From Rhipidocladum racemiflorum (lineage: Eukaryota > Streptophyta > Magnoliopsida > Poales > Poaceae), in NCBI GenBank assembly GCA_036346355.1, contig CM070569.1, positions 46,416,276 through 46,480,275 of the forward strand: a DNA stretch of 64,000 bases. Direction: 5' to 3'. The position numbers were made by a program, and so were the translations under genes. Shown in pieces: positions 33,300-43,185 of the stretch (its first letter is position 1; each line of letters starts with the position of its first letter). The notes beneath the pieces were generated by a model that saw only the letters and a program-made list of their open reading frames with translations, ran no database searches and was not told the origin of the DNA.

Positions 33300-36208
33300 G
33301 GAAGAAAAACTAATCCTCCTCCCTTTCGACGGAGAATTTCGCGCGGCGAGATTCGGCCGGCAATCTCTTGGGCACACGGATCGACCCGGGCCATGAACGC
33401 GTCAACCTCTTCATCGCTTCGGTCAGCAGCGACGCCGCTCCCGACCGCCTCAAGGTCGACGCCGTCGTAATAAGAGACGGTGTTGACCAGGGCCGAAGAA
33501 GCGCCAAGCACCGCCGCTTCCCGCACCGACGCCTCGACGCGCTCAGGGATCCACCCAAGCATGGCGGGGATGGTTCAGGGCGAGTAAGCCGACGGCCCGG
33601 TCCGCAGACAGCCTGGACGCCCACGTGGAGGATCGTCAGCTGGGCCGTCGTGTCGGCCGCGTCCGTCTCCGCCAGCCGCTTACTCAAAAGGGCCGAGTCG
33701 CGTGACTCGACCGCCGCGTCTCGTGCCTCCACTGCCGCCCTTCGCGACTCCAGCGCGTCGGTAAGGTTTTTTCGCAGATCTGCAGGGACGAAAACAACGT
33801 CAGGGGACGCTCGCCGCAGTGACCCCCGGAAGACTAAGCTACTCACCAGCCACGGAAGCCTCCTTGGCGCGAAGTTCCTCCTCGGCCTTGGCACGCGCTT
33901 CCCGGTCGGCCGTAGCGCGGTCGGCAAGCTCCTTCATCGTCACGAGCTCACCCCGAGCGAGATCCCGCTCGGCCTTGGCCGATCGGCCTCCTGTGGTCGA
34001 CTCGCATTCCTCCCGATCGAGGACGGCCTCCGCCCGGGCGGACGCTGCCGCACTGACTGCGGAAGTCTTGGCCGCTTCAAAGATCCGCCAGGGACGACTG
34101 CCCTCTCTCCCTCGGTGGCCAACGACTCCGCACGTCGCTGAGCCTCCCGCAAGGCTTCAGCGACCTCCCCCAGCCGCTGACCCGCCGAGGCAGCCCTTCC
34201 TTGCTCAGCGGCAAGCGCCCTCCGAGCGTCGAGCAGCTCCTGCCCTATGGCACTCCCCCGGCTGTGCAAGTGCCGGAGGAACTTTGACTTGCCCACCGCT
34301 CGGGATGTCAAGCGCTGCAGTACCGCCGGTCGATCTCCTTTTCGGCCAAGAAGATGCACAGGAAAAATCCCGTCAAACTTACGGCCTGGCGGCGGGACTC
34401 TCGGCAATGGACCTCTCGCCTTGGGCGCGCGTCAACGACAAGGGTAAGTTCGGCGTGGATCCTTCCCATGTCATCCTCGAGGCGTCCCAATCCGCGACGT
34501 TACTGCGTCGCCCGGAAACGAGCGGGGCCCCGGCCGGTCAGACCGGGCCAAGTCCGTGGCGATCGGCGATCGCTTCGACTTGATTTCCCGCCCGACCAGG
34601 CGCTGCGGCGGTCGGTTGTCGCGCCATCGGCGACACTCGGACCGCCGGCGGCGGCGGCCCGGCGGCGGGTGGCAGATCTCGTCCGCCGGCGTTGCAAGCA
34701 GCAGCGAATCGATGTTCCGACAGCGGCTCGCTGACCTCCACGGGCGGCACACGGGGAAAGCGGGACCGGCGAACTCCGCCCGGCCTCGGGTCGATCGGCA
34801 ACGGGCGGAGCACGCCCGGCGGGCTTCGCCAGCGCTCACATCCGGCGGCCAGATCGTCCCCCTCGGCGGCGTCCTCGCCAACGGGCCCTACCGCGAGGCG
34901 CATCGAGCGATCCCCCCTCCCGACAACCACCACGCGCCCCGCGGACAGGACCGGGAGGGGGCGATTCCTCACCACCGAAGTAGGGCTCAGCGCCCTCCCA
35001 GCACTGGTGAGGCCCCTGCGTACGGCGGTCGGTCAGGAATTGCAGAAGAAGTCAGCACCAGAGGAATTGCGCAAGTCGCTTACCGGGAGGAGCGAACAAC
35101 CGGCACTTGACGTGCCCTCTTTGCCGGACCCCCGCGAGGAGGCGACCGGGACCCGCGCTTCCGCAGGATAAAACCTGCGCCCGCGGTCTCTTCGGAGGAG
35201 CTGATCGCCGGCCCCGCGACTAGGACCCGCGTCGCGGCCGCCAGAATCGCCCCCGGCAACTTCTCCCCCGCTCGACAACGACTCCTCGTCACCCTCACTC
35301 GAGGTCTCTTCCGAGGTCTCCTCCGAGACCTCCTCGCCACGCGCGGCTCGGTCCGCGCGCTCTTTCCTCTTCCGCGTCTTGGTGGCCTCTTTTTCCGCTA
35401 GCAGGGCGGCGTCCTGCTTCTCCTTTTCCAGGCGCACGGCCGCCCTCAACTCCTTTTCCCCCGGCAGCAAGGGACGGGAGATCAGTCCACCGAGCCCCTA
35501 CGGGAGCACGCTCGGGTAAGGAGGCGAGGGAGCAGAGCAAAGCAAAAGCGAGCGAGAGCCGTCAGACGTACCAGGTTCTGCGGATTCTGCGCCGAGAACG
35601 GCGCAGGCGCCTCGCCCGCTGGTTCGGTGTCTCCCGTGATGGAGACTGCGGACACGCGCGCGAGGATCTCCGACGAGGGAAGCTCCCGCTCCGACGACCT
35701 TGCAGGGTCGGTCGGCCCCATGTACTCAAACATGGGGCGAACCGTCCTTGAAGGGTTGGATGCGCCTCTCCATGAACGTGCTGAGGACCACCTTGCCTGT
35801 CAGGCCCCGCCGCTTCAGGTCCGCGAGCTTCTCAAGGATCGCGTCCACCTTCTTCCGGTCCTTCTTGTCAGGGCCCCAGGTCCAACAAGGATGCGACTTC
35901 GGAAGATTCCCACTGAAGGCCGGGGCACTGTTGCCGAGGTTCCGGACATAGAACCACTCGCTATGCCACCCCCGGTTGGACGTCGGCAGCTTCAAGTCGA
36001 CGTAGAGCGGCTTGCGGTGGTTGCGCAGTTGAATCATCAGAGCTCCGAGGAGGCTGGTGTCCGATGACGACCTCGCGAAGAAGAAGTGACGCCAGAGCCC
36101 CCAGTGGGGTTCGATCCCCAGGAAGGCCTCACACAGCGTCATGAAGACCGCAATGTGGAGGACTCCATTCGGGTTCAGATGATGAACCTCCCCGTAATAG
36201 TGCGGCAA
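33300..36208 (-). pseudogene. Antisense gene of the Tat element (PF04195-like 'putative gypsy type transposon')
   Basis: A set of minus-strand blocks between integrase and the 3' LTR. The first, 36208-35726, is open for 160 codons and contains YYGEVHHLNPNGVLHIAVF, FLGIEPHWGLWRHFF and WHSEWFYV, which I recognise as the plant 'putative gypsy type transposon' family. It is followed by an acidic, E/S-rich block (about 35470-35230), alanine-rich coiled-coil stretches (about 34250-34050 and 33790-33660) and a C-terminal block (33562-33330: SALVNTVSYYDGVDLEA, then FMARVDPCAQEIAGRISP). Several frameshifts separate the blocks. Antisense ORFs at this place are known for Tat/Grande elements; their role is unknown. 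The gene start is not certain, and sequence up to about 36540 may belong to it. Confidence 0.75.
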
Positions 36209-36540
36209 CCCCGGACGAACGGGTGGAGTGGAAGTCCAAGCCCCGTTCGTAGAAGGACGCCAACGAGACTATCTCGCCGTCCCCAAGTTCGGGTCCCCGG
36301 CCCGGTCGGCGGAACTCGCCCGGCCGGACTCAGCCGCGGAGGAAGGAACTCCTTCCTCTCCAGGCATCGAGATAGCGACCCGCCACGGCCGAATGCGGTA
36401 CAGCGACATCTCCAATGCGCCGAAGGAAGCGAGGGACGACGCGGCGGAGCAGAGACTCCTCTTCTTCCTCGTTTTCTTCCTCCCTTTTTCCTTTTGCAGA
36501 GCGCCTGAGCGGAAGGCTTGGCGCCTACCACGCCACCCAC

Positions 36541-36555
36541 TCCTTCCTTTATAGG
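36541..36555 (-). promoter_or_regulatory. TATA-like box for the Tat antisense gene
   Basis: Minus-strand CCTATAAAGGAAGGA about 340 bp upstream of the first antisense block. It is the only good TATA-like sequence on that strand here, and suggests a promoter independent of the LTR. Confidence 0.5.
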
Positions 36556-37300
36556 CTCGGGCGGGAAACAGACGCGCCTCGCGCCAAAATCGGCGCCTCC
36601 TCGCGCGAATCAGCGATGCATAACCGTCACTGCAGCCTCGTCCGTTTCCCGATGCGTGCGCGATCCATTTAAATCCCACTGCGCATTAACTACTCGACGG
36701 GATGGCCGCCTCGCGCGCGCGTATCTGACATCGCGAGCCTCGCCGGTTACGATGGGCCAAGGCGCCCCGCACCGGGAAAGGTATGCAAACGGCCCACTGG
36801 GCCGCCGGCCTCGGGAGAGTAAGCCGCCTATAGGCTCGCACGAGGCCCGGCACTGGCGTGGTTACGAAGGCCGAATCCGGCCAGCTGAACGAAGCCGCCA
36901 AAGACGTAAAAGAGCGAGGGGCGAGTCGCGGTGAGCCCCTGCAGAGGCCTCCGGTTGGGTCGGCGGACGAACCAATCACTGTGACTCGCGTCCGAGACCA
37001 TACCTCACACTCTCCCGCGGAACTCATCGATGAGTAGCGGCCAGCCGCGCTCCGGGTCGGCGGACGACCCGGCAGTCCGACACGGGATCGAGTAAGGAAA
37101 GGTTTTTATGGAACGCCCCCCAGCGGGTCGGACGCCCACGCCGGGAGCTACGTCCGCTTGGAAACGAACCCCCTCGAGGGGGATCGCCAAGGTCCCACTC
37201 GGATCACCCGATAGTAGCTCGCACGAGCACGGCGTTCAAACCGACGAAGGTAAACGCGCGTCCGCCCACCTGACTCTAAGGACCCACGTACACCGTGGCC
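36556..37300. other. Non-coding region between antisense gene and tandem repeat
   Basis: GC-rich Tat-element sequence upstream of the antisense TATA-like box. I see no domain and no supportable coding region. Confidence 0.55.
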
Positions 37301-37310
37301 TGCCAGAATC

Positions 37311-37915
37311 CGACCGGGTAAAACCCCGACCGCCGGGGACTCGAGGTTACGCCACCGGTGCGCCGCGCACCGGCTCTTTGACGGGCTTGACCGATAAGCG
37401 GCCCGACCAAAGCGTCGCCGTCCTCGTGGTCCGCGACCACTTTTCGGCCGGAAACCCCGACCGGCTCCTGACCGCTCGGGGCTCGGGAGCTACACCCACG
37501 GGTGCGCCACAAGACCGGGCTCTTTCAGTGGCGCGACTCCCAAGCGATCCCGCCGACCTAGACACCGCCGACCTCGGTCGGCGACCACCACCGGGTAAAC
37601 CCCGACCGGCTCCCGACCCGCTCGGGGCTCGGAACTCGCCGGTGCTTCGCGCACAAGGGGCTCTTTGACGGGCTTGACCGACAGCGGCCCCGACCAAAGG
37701 CGTCGCCGACCTCAGGGTCCGTGGCCACTTTTCGACCGGGTAAACCCCCGACCGGCTCCCTGACCCGCTCGGGGCTCAACTACACCACCGGTGCTTCGCG
37801 CACCGGAGCTCTTTCTAAGTGGCGCGCGGCTTCCAGGCAGCCACACCGACCTCCAGGTCGACGGTTATCGCCGCCAGGGTAAAACCCCGAGCGGCGCTCC
37901 GAGCCGCTCGGGGCT
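37311..37915 (+). repeat. About five copies of a ~140-bp tandem repeat in the Tat element
   Basis: Copies are anchored by GGGTAAACCCCGACCGGCTC-type sequence at about 37314, 37455, 37594, 37737 and 37878, giving periods of 141, 139, 143 and 141 bp. Each unit also holds GCTCGGGGCTCGG, a CACCGGTGC inverted pair and GGCTCTTT. The last copy leads directly into the 3' LTR. Copies have diverged by substitutions and small indels. Confidence 0.85.
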
Positions 37916-37923
37916 CGGGGACT
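37897..37923 (+). promoter_or_regulatory. Polypurine tract region of the Tat element
   Basis: G-rich stretch ending CTCGGGGCTCGGGGACTC immediately before the 3' LTR; likely plus-strand primer site, although it is less purely purine than usual. Confidence 0.55.
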
Positions 37924-38820
37924 CTCGACGAGTACCCATACCATGGGTACCCCATCACCGGAAGCACGAACGGGCTGACCTATCACGACGGAAGTCCGGC
38001 ACCACCGAAAGGTACTTGGGCGCAAAGAACGAGCCCGACACATGCGGGGCCGACTCTGACGGTCGGCGGACTCTGGTTCCAAGCGGTCGGCACACGCCGC
38101 CGCTAATATCGGCTCAAGCTCGCCCACGCACAAGTCAGCGAGGCCCACGCTGTCGGTAATGCCTTGTGCGCAGCTGGCCCTGACATCCGTACCAGGGTAG
38201 GCGGCTCCTTCCCAAGGTTGTCAGAAGAGCCACCGAAGAAGTCAAACCCCCGTCCCGTCGCCTGGCACACCGCAGAGGAGTACGCCCACTCCCGAGGCCT
38301 AAGCAAAGTCAAGCGCCATTAAAGTCACCAAGGCTGACAAGAGCACCACGCAACACGCCACCCTGACAGTATTACGCAAGACTGTACGCCACAGAGCCAC
38401 CAACCCTACCTCGGGACAGGCAGGGGTTGGCCGGACAAGACAGAAACCAGACCTCAAGACATGCAGACCCCTCTCCTCGTAGTCTTCACAACTCCCGTGT
38501 AAACTGCCTCCTCCGTCTATATAAGGAGAGGCAGGGCCCGAGAGGGAGGGGCGCGGAGAAAAGGGAAAACAGTCTCCGAGGTAGCCTCGACTCCCTAGCG
38601 AAAACCTCAAGGGGATCGGACAGCCGACCGTCCGCCTCGCCTGTACACCCCCTGTCTGTCTCCAAAAGATCAATACATTCACACCGCACGAACTGGAGTA
38701 GGGACATTCGGCCCGAACCAGTATACATCTTCTGACTCCACGAGTCGACCATTCGGGGAGAGGGAGCGCGCGACCCCATCCGACCATAAAATCGTATTGC
38801 CGGTGCACGAAACACCGACA
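37924..38820 (+). repeat. 3' LTR of the Tat element
   Basis: Homologous to 24863-25736 and ending ...CACCGACA at the duplication. Its first bases read TCGACGAG where the 5' LTR has TGACGAG. TATA box at 38517-38525. Confidence 0.9.
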
Positions 38821-38825
38821 CAAAG
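38821..38825. repeat. Target-site duplication, right
   Basis: CAAAG, the right-hand copy of the Tat insertion duplication. Confidence 0.95.
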
Positions 38826-40926
38826 TGAATGGAATGAGATGTATGACATTGAGGATGCTTCTTTGAATCTTGCCCGGTTTTGATGACTTGTGTGGTGGTC
38901 AATAGTTGTTTGTCATTTCCTTTGACAAACTTGATGCATTCCTTACCTTTTACAACCACACGGTCATTTCCTTTGCATTCATACTTATCATATCCTAGCC
39001 CTTCTTTATTTTTGTTTCTACGAGTGTTGATTGTTTTGTAGAGGGCATCCTTGGATTGATAAGTCTTGATGCAACCATACTTTACCAAGGCATTCAATCT
39101 CTCGTTTTCTCCTTTTAATACTTGCACAAGTTGGGAATTAGTAGAGCAAGCATTAATATCAATATTATAGCAACGAGAGCAACCATTACTAGTGGAAGGA
39201 ATAGAAGCCATTGAAGAATTAATAATTGGAGAATTAAGATCATTAAGAGATTCAATTTGCACTTCAAGAGCTTGAAGATTGTTTTCCAGACTTATGACAT
39301 TCTCTTGAAGTGACTCATTTGAACCCTTAAGTAATGTTATTGAATTATTAGCCAAATCAAGCTTTTGGTTAACAATTCAATTGTCTCCTTTTCTTTTGTG
39401 AGAACCTTCGAGAGCAAGATTTTTCTTCTTTTCACAAATTAGCAACTCTTCTTGCTTCTCGAGAGTTTCCTCTTGGCTATCTATTCTTTTCAATAGTTTA
39501 TGAATCTTATCAATAGCCGTTTTGCTTAAGTCACAAAATAGAGCATCATCATCATCATTATCATCACTATCCAATTCACTATCACTACTTGGAGGTTTTG
39601 ACTTAGTCATTACCTTCCGCCCTTTTGCCATGAGACAAACGGGTGCGTCGTCGTTGTCGGTGTCGCTCATGTCGCCGAAGAGTGATTTTGTTGGAGGAGC
39701 GGCTTCAATGGCGACGGTGGCGACTCCTTCATCATCGGTGTCGGAGTCGGAGTCGTTTGAATCCCATTCTTCGCCAATATGGGCTCGCCCCGAGTACTTC
39801 TTCTTGTAGCCTTTATTTTTCTTGCTTGGCTCACTCTTCTTTTGCTCATTTGAGGAGGTCTTCTTCTTTGGACAATCGGCGATGAAGTGTCCAACTTCAC
39901 CGCACTCATAGCACGCCCTCTTCACATTTCTTCTTCTCCTTGACTTGTCATTGAAGTTTTTCTTGTATTTGCTTGACCCGTCATACTTGAGGAATTTTTG
40001 AACTTTCTCACAAACAATGCCAAGTCTTCTTCATCTTCGCTTTCATCTTCCTCATCATCACTTGATGTTGATTCTTCCTTTTTGCTTGCCTTCAAAGCTA
40101 TTTGCTTTGGTCTTGAGCTAGAGCTTTGCTTGGCAAGATTCTTCACTTCTTTTGCTTCTTCCTCCATGAGTTCATGTGAAAGAATTCTTCCGAGCACGTC
40201 ATTTGGAGTGAGCCTTTTGAAATCTTTTCGCTCTCGTATAAGGGTTACGAGAGTAGAGTTCCTTGGGGCAAAGGCTCTCAACATCCTTTTTACCACGACG
40301 TGGTCTGTCATATCCTTGCTTCCAAGCCCTCTTATCTTGTTTACGAGGATCATCAAGCGGTCATACATTTGTTGTGGAGTCTCATCATCATTCATGACAA
40401 ATCTCCCCAACTTGCCTTCTAGCAATTCAATCTTTGATTCCCTTACACTTGATGTACCCTCATGTGCTACTTGGAGTGTATCCCATATCTCTTTGGCTTC
40501 TTCCAAGCCATCCACTTTGTTGAATTCCTCGGGACTCAACGCTCCAAGCAACACACTTGCGGCTTGAGCATTGCGGTGGATGTTTTGCTCTTGTTCCGGC
40601 GTGAGCTCCATATCGTCTTCCGGCATATCTAAACATGTGCAAACAATCTTCCAAACACTAGGATGGAGTGACATCAAGTGCATTTTCATCTTGTGCCTCC
40701 AAGCGGAATAGTACGTGCCATCAAAGAAAGGAGCACGCCCGGAGGGCACAGTGATATACGAATGCGAGGAGGAAGTATTTAATTTTTCATAATTGAATGG
40801 AATTTGAGCTCCCTGAGTAGATGTAGAGGTAGCTTCCTCTTTGCTCTTGCCGGGAGTTCCATCTCTGGCTCTTGGACTATTTTGCTCGTCCGTCATGACA
40901 ACCTTCAACCCGGTGTTGGCCATCAT
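38826..40926 (-). pseudogene. gag: gag of copy C, N-terminal part before the Tat insertion
   Basis: Gag starting at 40926. It is open for 334 codons through the gag domain and first acidic stretch, then is frameshifted near 39985. The CCHC knuckle and second acidic block are open again from 39925 to 39377, and most of the coiled coil is open from 39355. The reading frame then runs into the Tat-lineage element whose target duplication is at 38821-38825. The remaining ~55 codons of Gag lie on the far side at 24694-24862. The gene is destroyed by the insertion and by two or more small indels. Confidence 0.88.
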
Positions 40927-40961
40927 GTTCCTTCAAGCGGTTAAGCCTTCGAGAAGGTTTG

Positions 40962-40973
40962 GCTCTGATACCA
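40962..40973 (-). promoter_or_regulatory. Primer-binding site, copy C
   Basis: Same TGGTATCAGAGC methionine-tRNA complement next to LTR 3. Confidence 0.92.
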
Positions 40974-41722
40974 ATTGAAAAGGTTAGAAGATTGCCTAGA
41001 GGGGGGGTGAATAGGCTAATTTTAAATTAAAACAATTTAATGCAGCGGAAACTGGTCGGATATTCTGAATTAATATCGGAACTTCCGAAAACTTCGGAAC
41101 TTCCGTAATTACTTCGGACTATCCGATTAGCACTTGACTGAAAGAGTCAAGTAGAAAGAGCAGTTCGACAACTAGCACTAGACAACTAACATTGTACTGA
41201 AGAAAATTAATAAGATTAATCAGGCAGCTAGAGACAAGAGAGAACACAATAGTTTGATTCCCGGAGTTCGGATCCTTGAGGGGATCGTACGTCTCCATTG
41301 AGGAGGCTCCAAAGAGCCCGGGTCTTTTCCAACCCTTTCCTCCCAAACCTCGGTCGCACTTGAGGCTTGGTTCCACTATTTGGTTCCTTCCCTTTCGGAG
41401 GCGGAGCCGGCCTTCACAAACTTCTCACGGCTTCCCACAATCTTTGGGGGCTCGTGAGCGACGCCTAGCCGTCTAGGAGTCCTTCAACCTCCAAGAGAAA
41501 TGAATGCACTCGAATTTCGATCTTGGAGAGGTTCTCTACTTTCTCAAGATGAATACCAACTTAGCCCTTGACTTTCGATCACACTTGACAAACTCTCACT
41601 CACTAAATGATCCCTAAGATCAAGGAGGAGAGAAAGCTCAAAGGATGCTCTAGAGAATACACAAGAAGCTTAAATGAATAGCCCAAGCAAGTGTGTAACC
41701 AGCAAAAGGAGTGAGAGAGGGG

Positions 41723-41731
41723 TATTTATAG
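41723..41731 (-). promoter_or_regulatory. TATA-like box in LTR 3
   Basis: Minus-strand CTATAAATA in the retained part of the truncated LTR. The palindrome cluster upstream of it is still present, so promoter function may survive the truncation. Confidence 0.65.
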
Positions 41732-41772
41732 TTTTGGATCAAAACTAGACGTTACCCTCGCACTCAGCCTCA

Positions 41773-42277
41773 CATCGGAATGTCCGAAAAGAACTTCGGA
41801 ACATCCGATGTGTGCAAACTACCAGACTTGGAAAGCTTCCAACGGTCGAAAACAACACGCATCGGAAAGTCCGATAACAACATCGGAACATCCGATGACT
41901 CTCAGAGAGGGAACCCAACAAATCAAGCTAAGTCCACATCGTAATGTCCGAAAATAGACATCGGAACATCCGAAGAAAACAGTGGGTTCCCAAACAGGAA
42001 AACAACCACTTCGGAACTTCCGAAGACGCAACTTCGGACAATCCGAACTAGACAGAGAGCACCTTTACACAAGAAGGCACACATCGGACCTTCCGATACT
42101 CAATATCGGAACATCCGAACCAAACAGAGCTCCCAATCTAAAACACAACAGGTATCGGAACATCCGAAACAGAACATCGGAATGTCCGACCCAAACAGAA
42201 CACATCGGACTGAAGCACAACTGCACTTCGGAACATCTGAACTATCGGAGTGTCCGATACAAATTCGGAACATCCGA
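41773..42277. repeat. Palindromic repeat cluster in LTR 3
   Basis: Same cluster, retained in the truncated LTR. The half-sites are CGGAA-containing and mostly paired as TCGGAAC...TCCGA. Confidence 0.85.
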
Positions 42278-42457
42278 CCTGAACTTAAAACAAACTACAT
42301 TCCGAAGCGAGAGAGAACACTTCTAGCCCTTGAGAGACTCGCCTAAGTTCATCTTGAGTGAGGAGAACATCTCTAAGTCAATTTCAATGCATCCCTCTTA
42401 ATAGTACGGCATTCCTATGACTCAGTAGATTAAAATTTCAAGCTTAAATACCGTTTT

Positions 42458-43185
42458 GATTGCTTGGATGCTTACTGATGACAAGTGGAATGATCCTCCT
42501 TAAGTTCACATGAATCGGAGTTTTTCAAACTTCTCTCAATTCCTATCCCTTTCTCTGTTGGCTGGAAAACTCAACACATCGGAACATCCGATCTTCACAT
42601 CGGAATATCCGATGTCTGGCAGTTTTTCCACATCGGAACTTCCGATGTCATATCGGAACGTCCGATGTGTCCTTCGCACTTAAAAAGCGCCCGTACCCCT
42701 TCACTTTCCTTTTGTCCTTTTCCTCGTGTCCTTTTAGCCTCTCCTTCCCGTTTTCATCTTTGTGCCGTTATCGGAGTTTCCGACCTCTCGGAACTTCCGA
42801 TCTTCGCTTGGGAAGGATTCCATCTTGAAGAGGACCCTCATCTCCGCGCGATTTCTCCTCGTTCTTCGCAAGGTAAACCCTAGGGCTCAATCCTTTCCTT
42901 TTGGATCTAGGGCGTCTTTTCGAGAAATCGTTTCGGTGAAGTTGTTCATCTATTCCTTTGGTTCATCTCTGTCAAATTTCAATTCTCTGCATCGGTTGGT
43001 TTAGGAGAAATATTGTGTTGGTTGAAATCCGTAGACATCGGACATTCCGATCGAAAACATCGGAACTTCCGACCTCACGTCGGAACTTCCGATATAAAAT
43101 CGGAACTTCCGATGTAAACAGAATGAAAACCAAACCAAGTCTGTTTCTCTCATAAGCTTAATCGATTCTCTCTGTCCTTAGATCA
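42458..43185 (+). other. pol-ORF3 spacer of the plus-strand Sirevirus
   Basis: Non-coding. Its first ~130 bp can be aligned by eye with the pol-ORF3 spacer of the array (for example the GATGACAAGTGGAATGAT block). It contains ATCGGAACATCCGAT-type palindromes at about 42580-42670, 42770-42800 and 43035-43110. Confidence 0.7.

Larger units (their letters stand above)
24863..38820 (+). mobile_element. Tat-lineage Ty3/gypsy retrotransposon, nested in copy C
   Basis: 13,958-bp element flanked by the perfect 5-bp duplication CAAAG (24858-24862 and 38821-38825). It has LTRs of about 875 and 897 bp, a PBS, gag, protease, RT, RNase H, a second RNase H, integrase, a long post-integrase region with an antisense gene, a ~140-bp tandem repeat and a 3' LTR. 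The second RNase H, the antisense ORF and the long 3' non-coding tract are hallmarks of the plant Tat group (RIRE2/Grande-like). Gag and pol contain many small frameshifts. It is inserted opposite in orientation to its host. Confidence 0.93.
16979..42457 (-). mobile_element. Sirevirus (Ty1/copia) copy C, split by a Tat element
   Basis: Third minus-strand copy, with 5' LTR 40976-42457 (lacking about 153 bp of its outer end), gag from 40926, pol 24653-21487, ORF3 20482-19045, PPT and the shared 3' LTR 16979-18608. The gag C-terminal region is interrupted by a 13,958-bp Ty3/gypsy insertion (24863-38820). With that insertion and its 5-bp duplication removed, the internal region is about 8.4 kb, equal to copy B. 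Several small indels break gag, pol and ORF3. The truncated outer LTR abuts an oppositely oriented relative. Confidence 0.9.
40976..42457 (-). repeat. Sirevirus LTR 3, outer end truncated
   Basis: 5' LTR of copy C. It matches LTR 1 from the PBS-proximal end up to about 42457, where identity stops in a CCGTTTT run. The last ~153 bp (the U3 outer end, including the terminal TG) are missing and replaced by the pol-ORF3 spacer of a plus-strand relative. The TATA-like box and palindrome cluster are retained. Confidence 0.9.

Noticed and set aside
38486..39355. Minus-strand 289-codon reading joining Gag coiled coil to Tat LTR sequence
   Set aside because: It crosses the insertion boundary at 38820 and is a chimera produced by the nested insertion, not a gene fusion.
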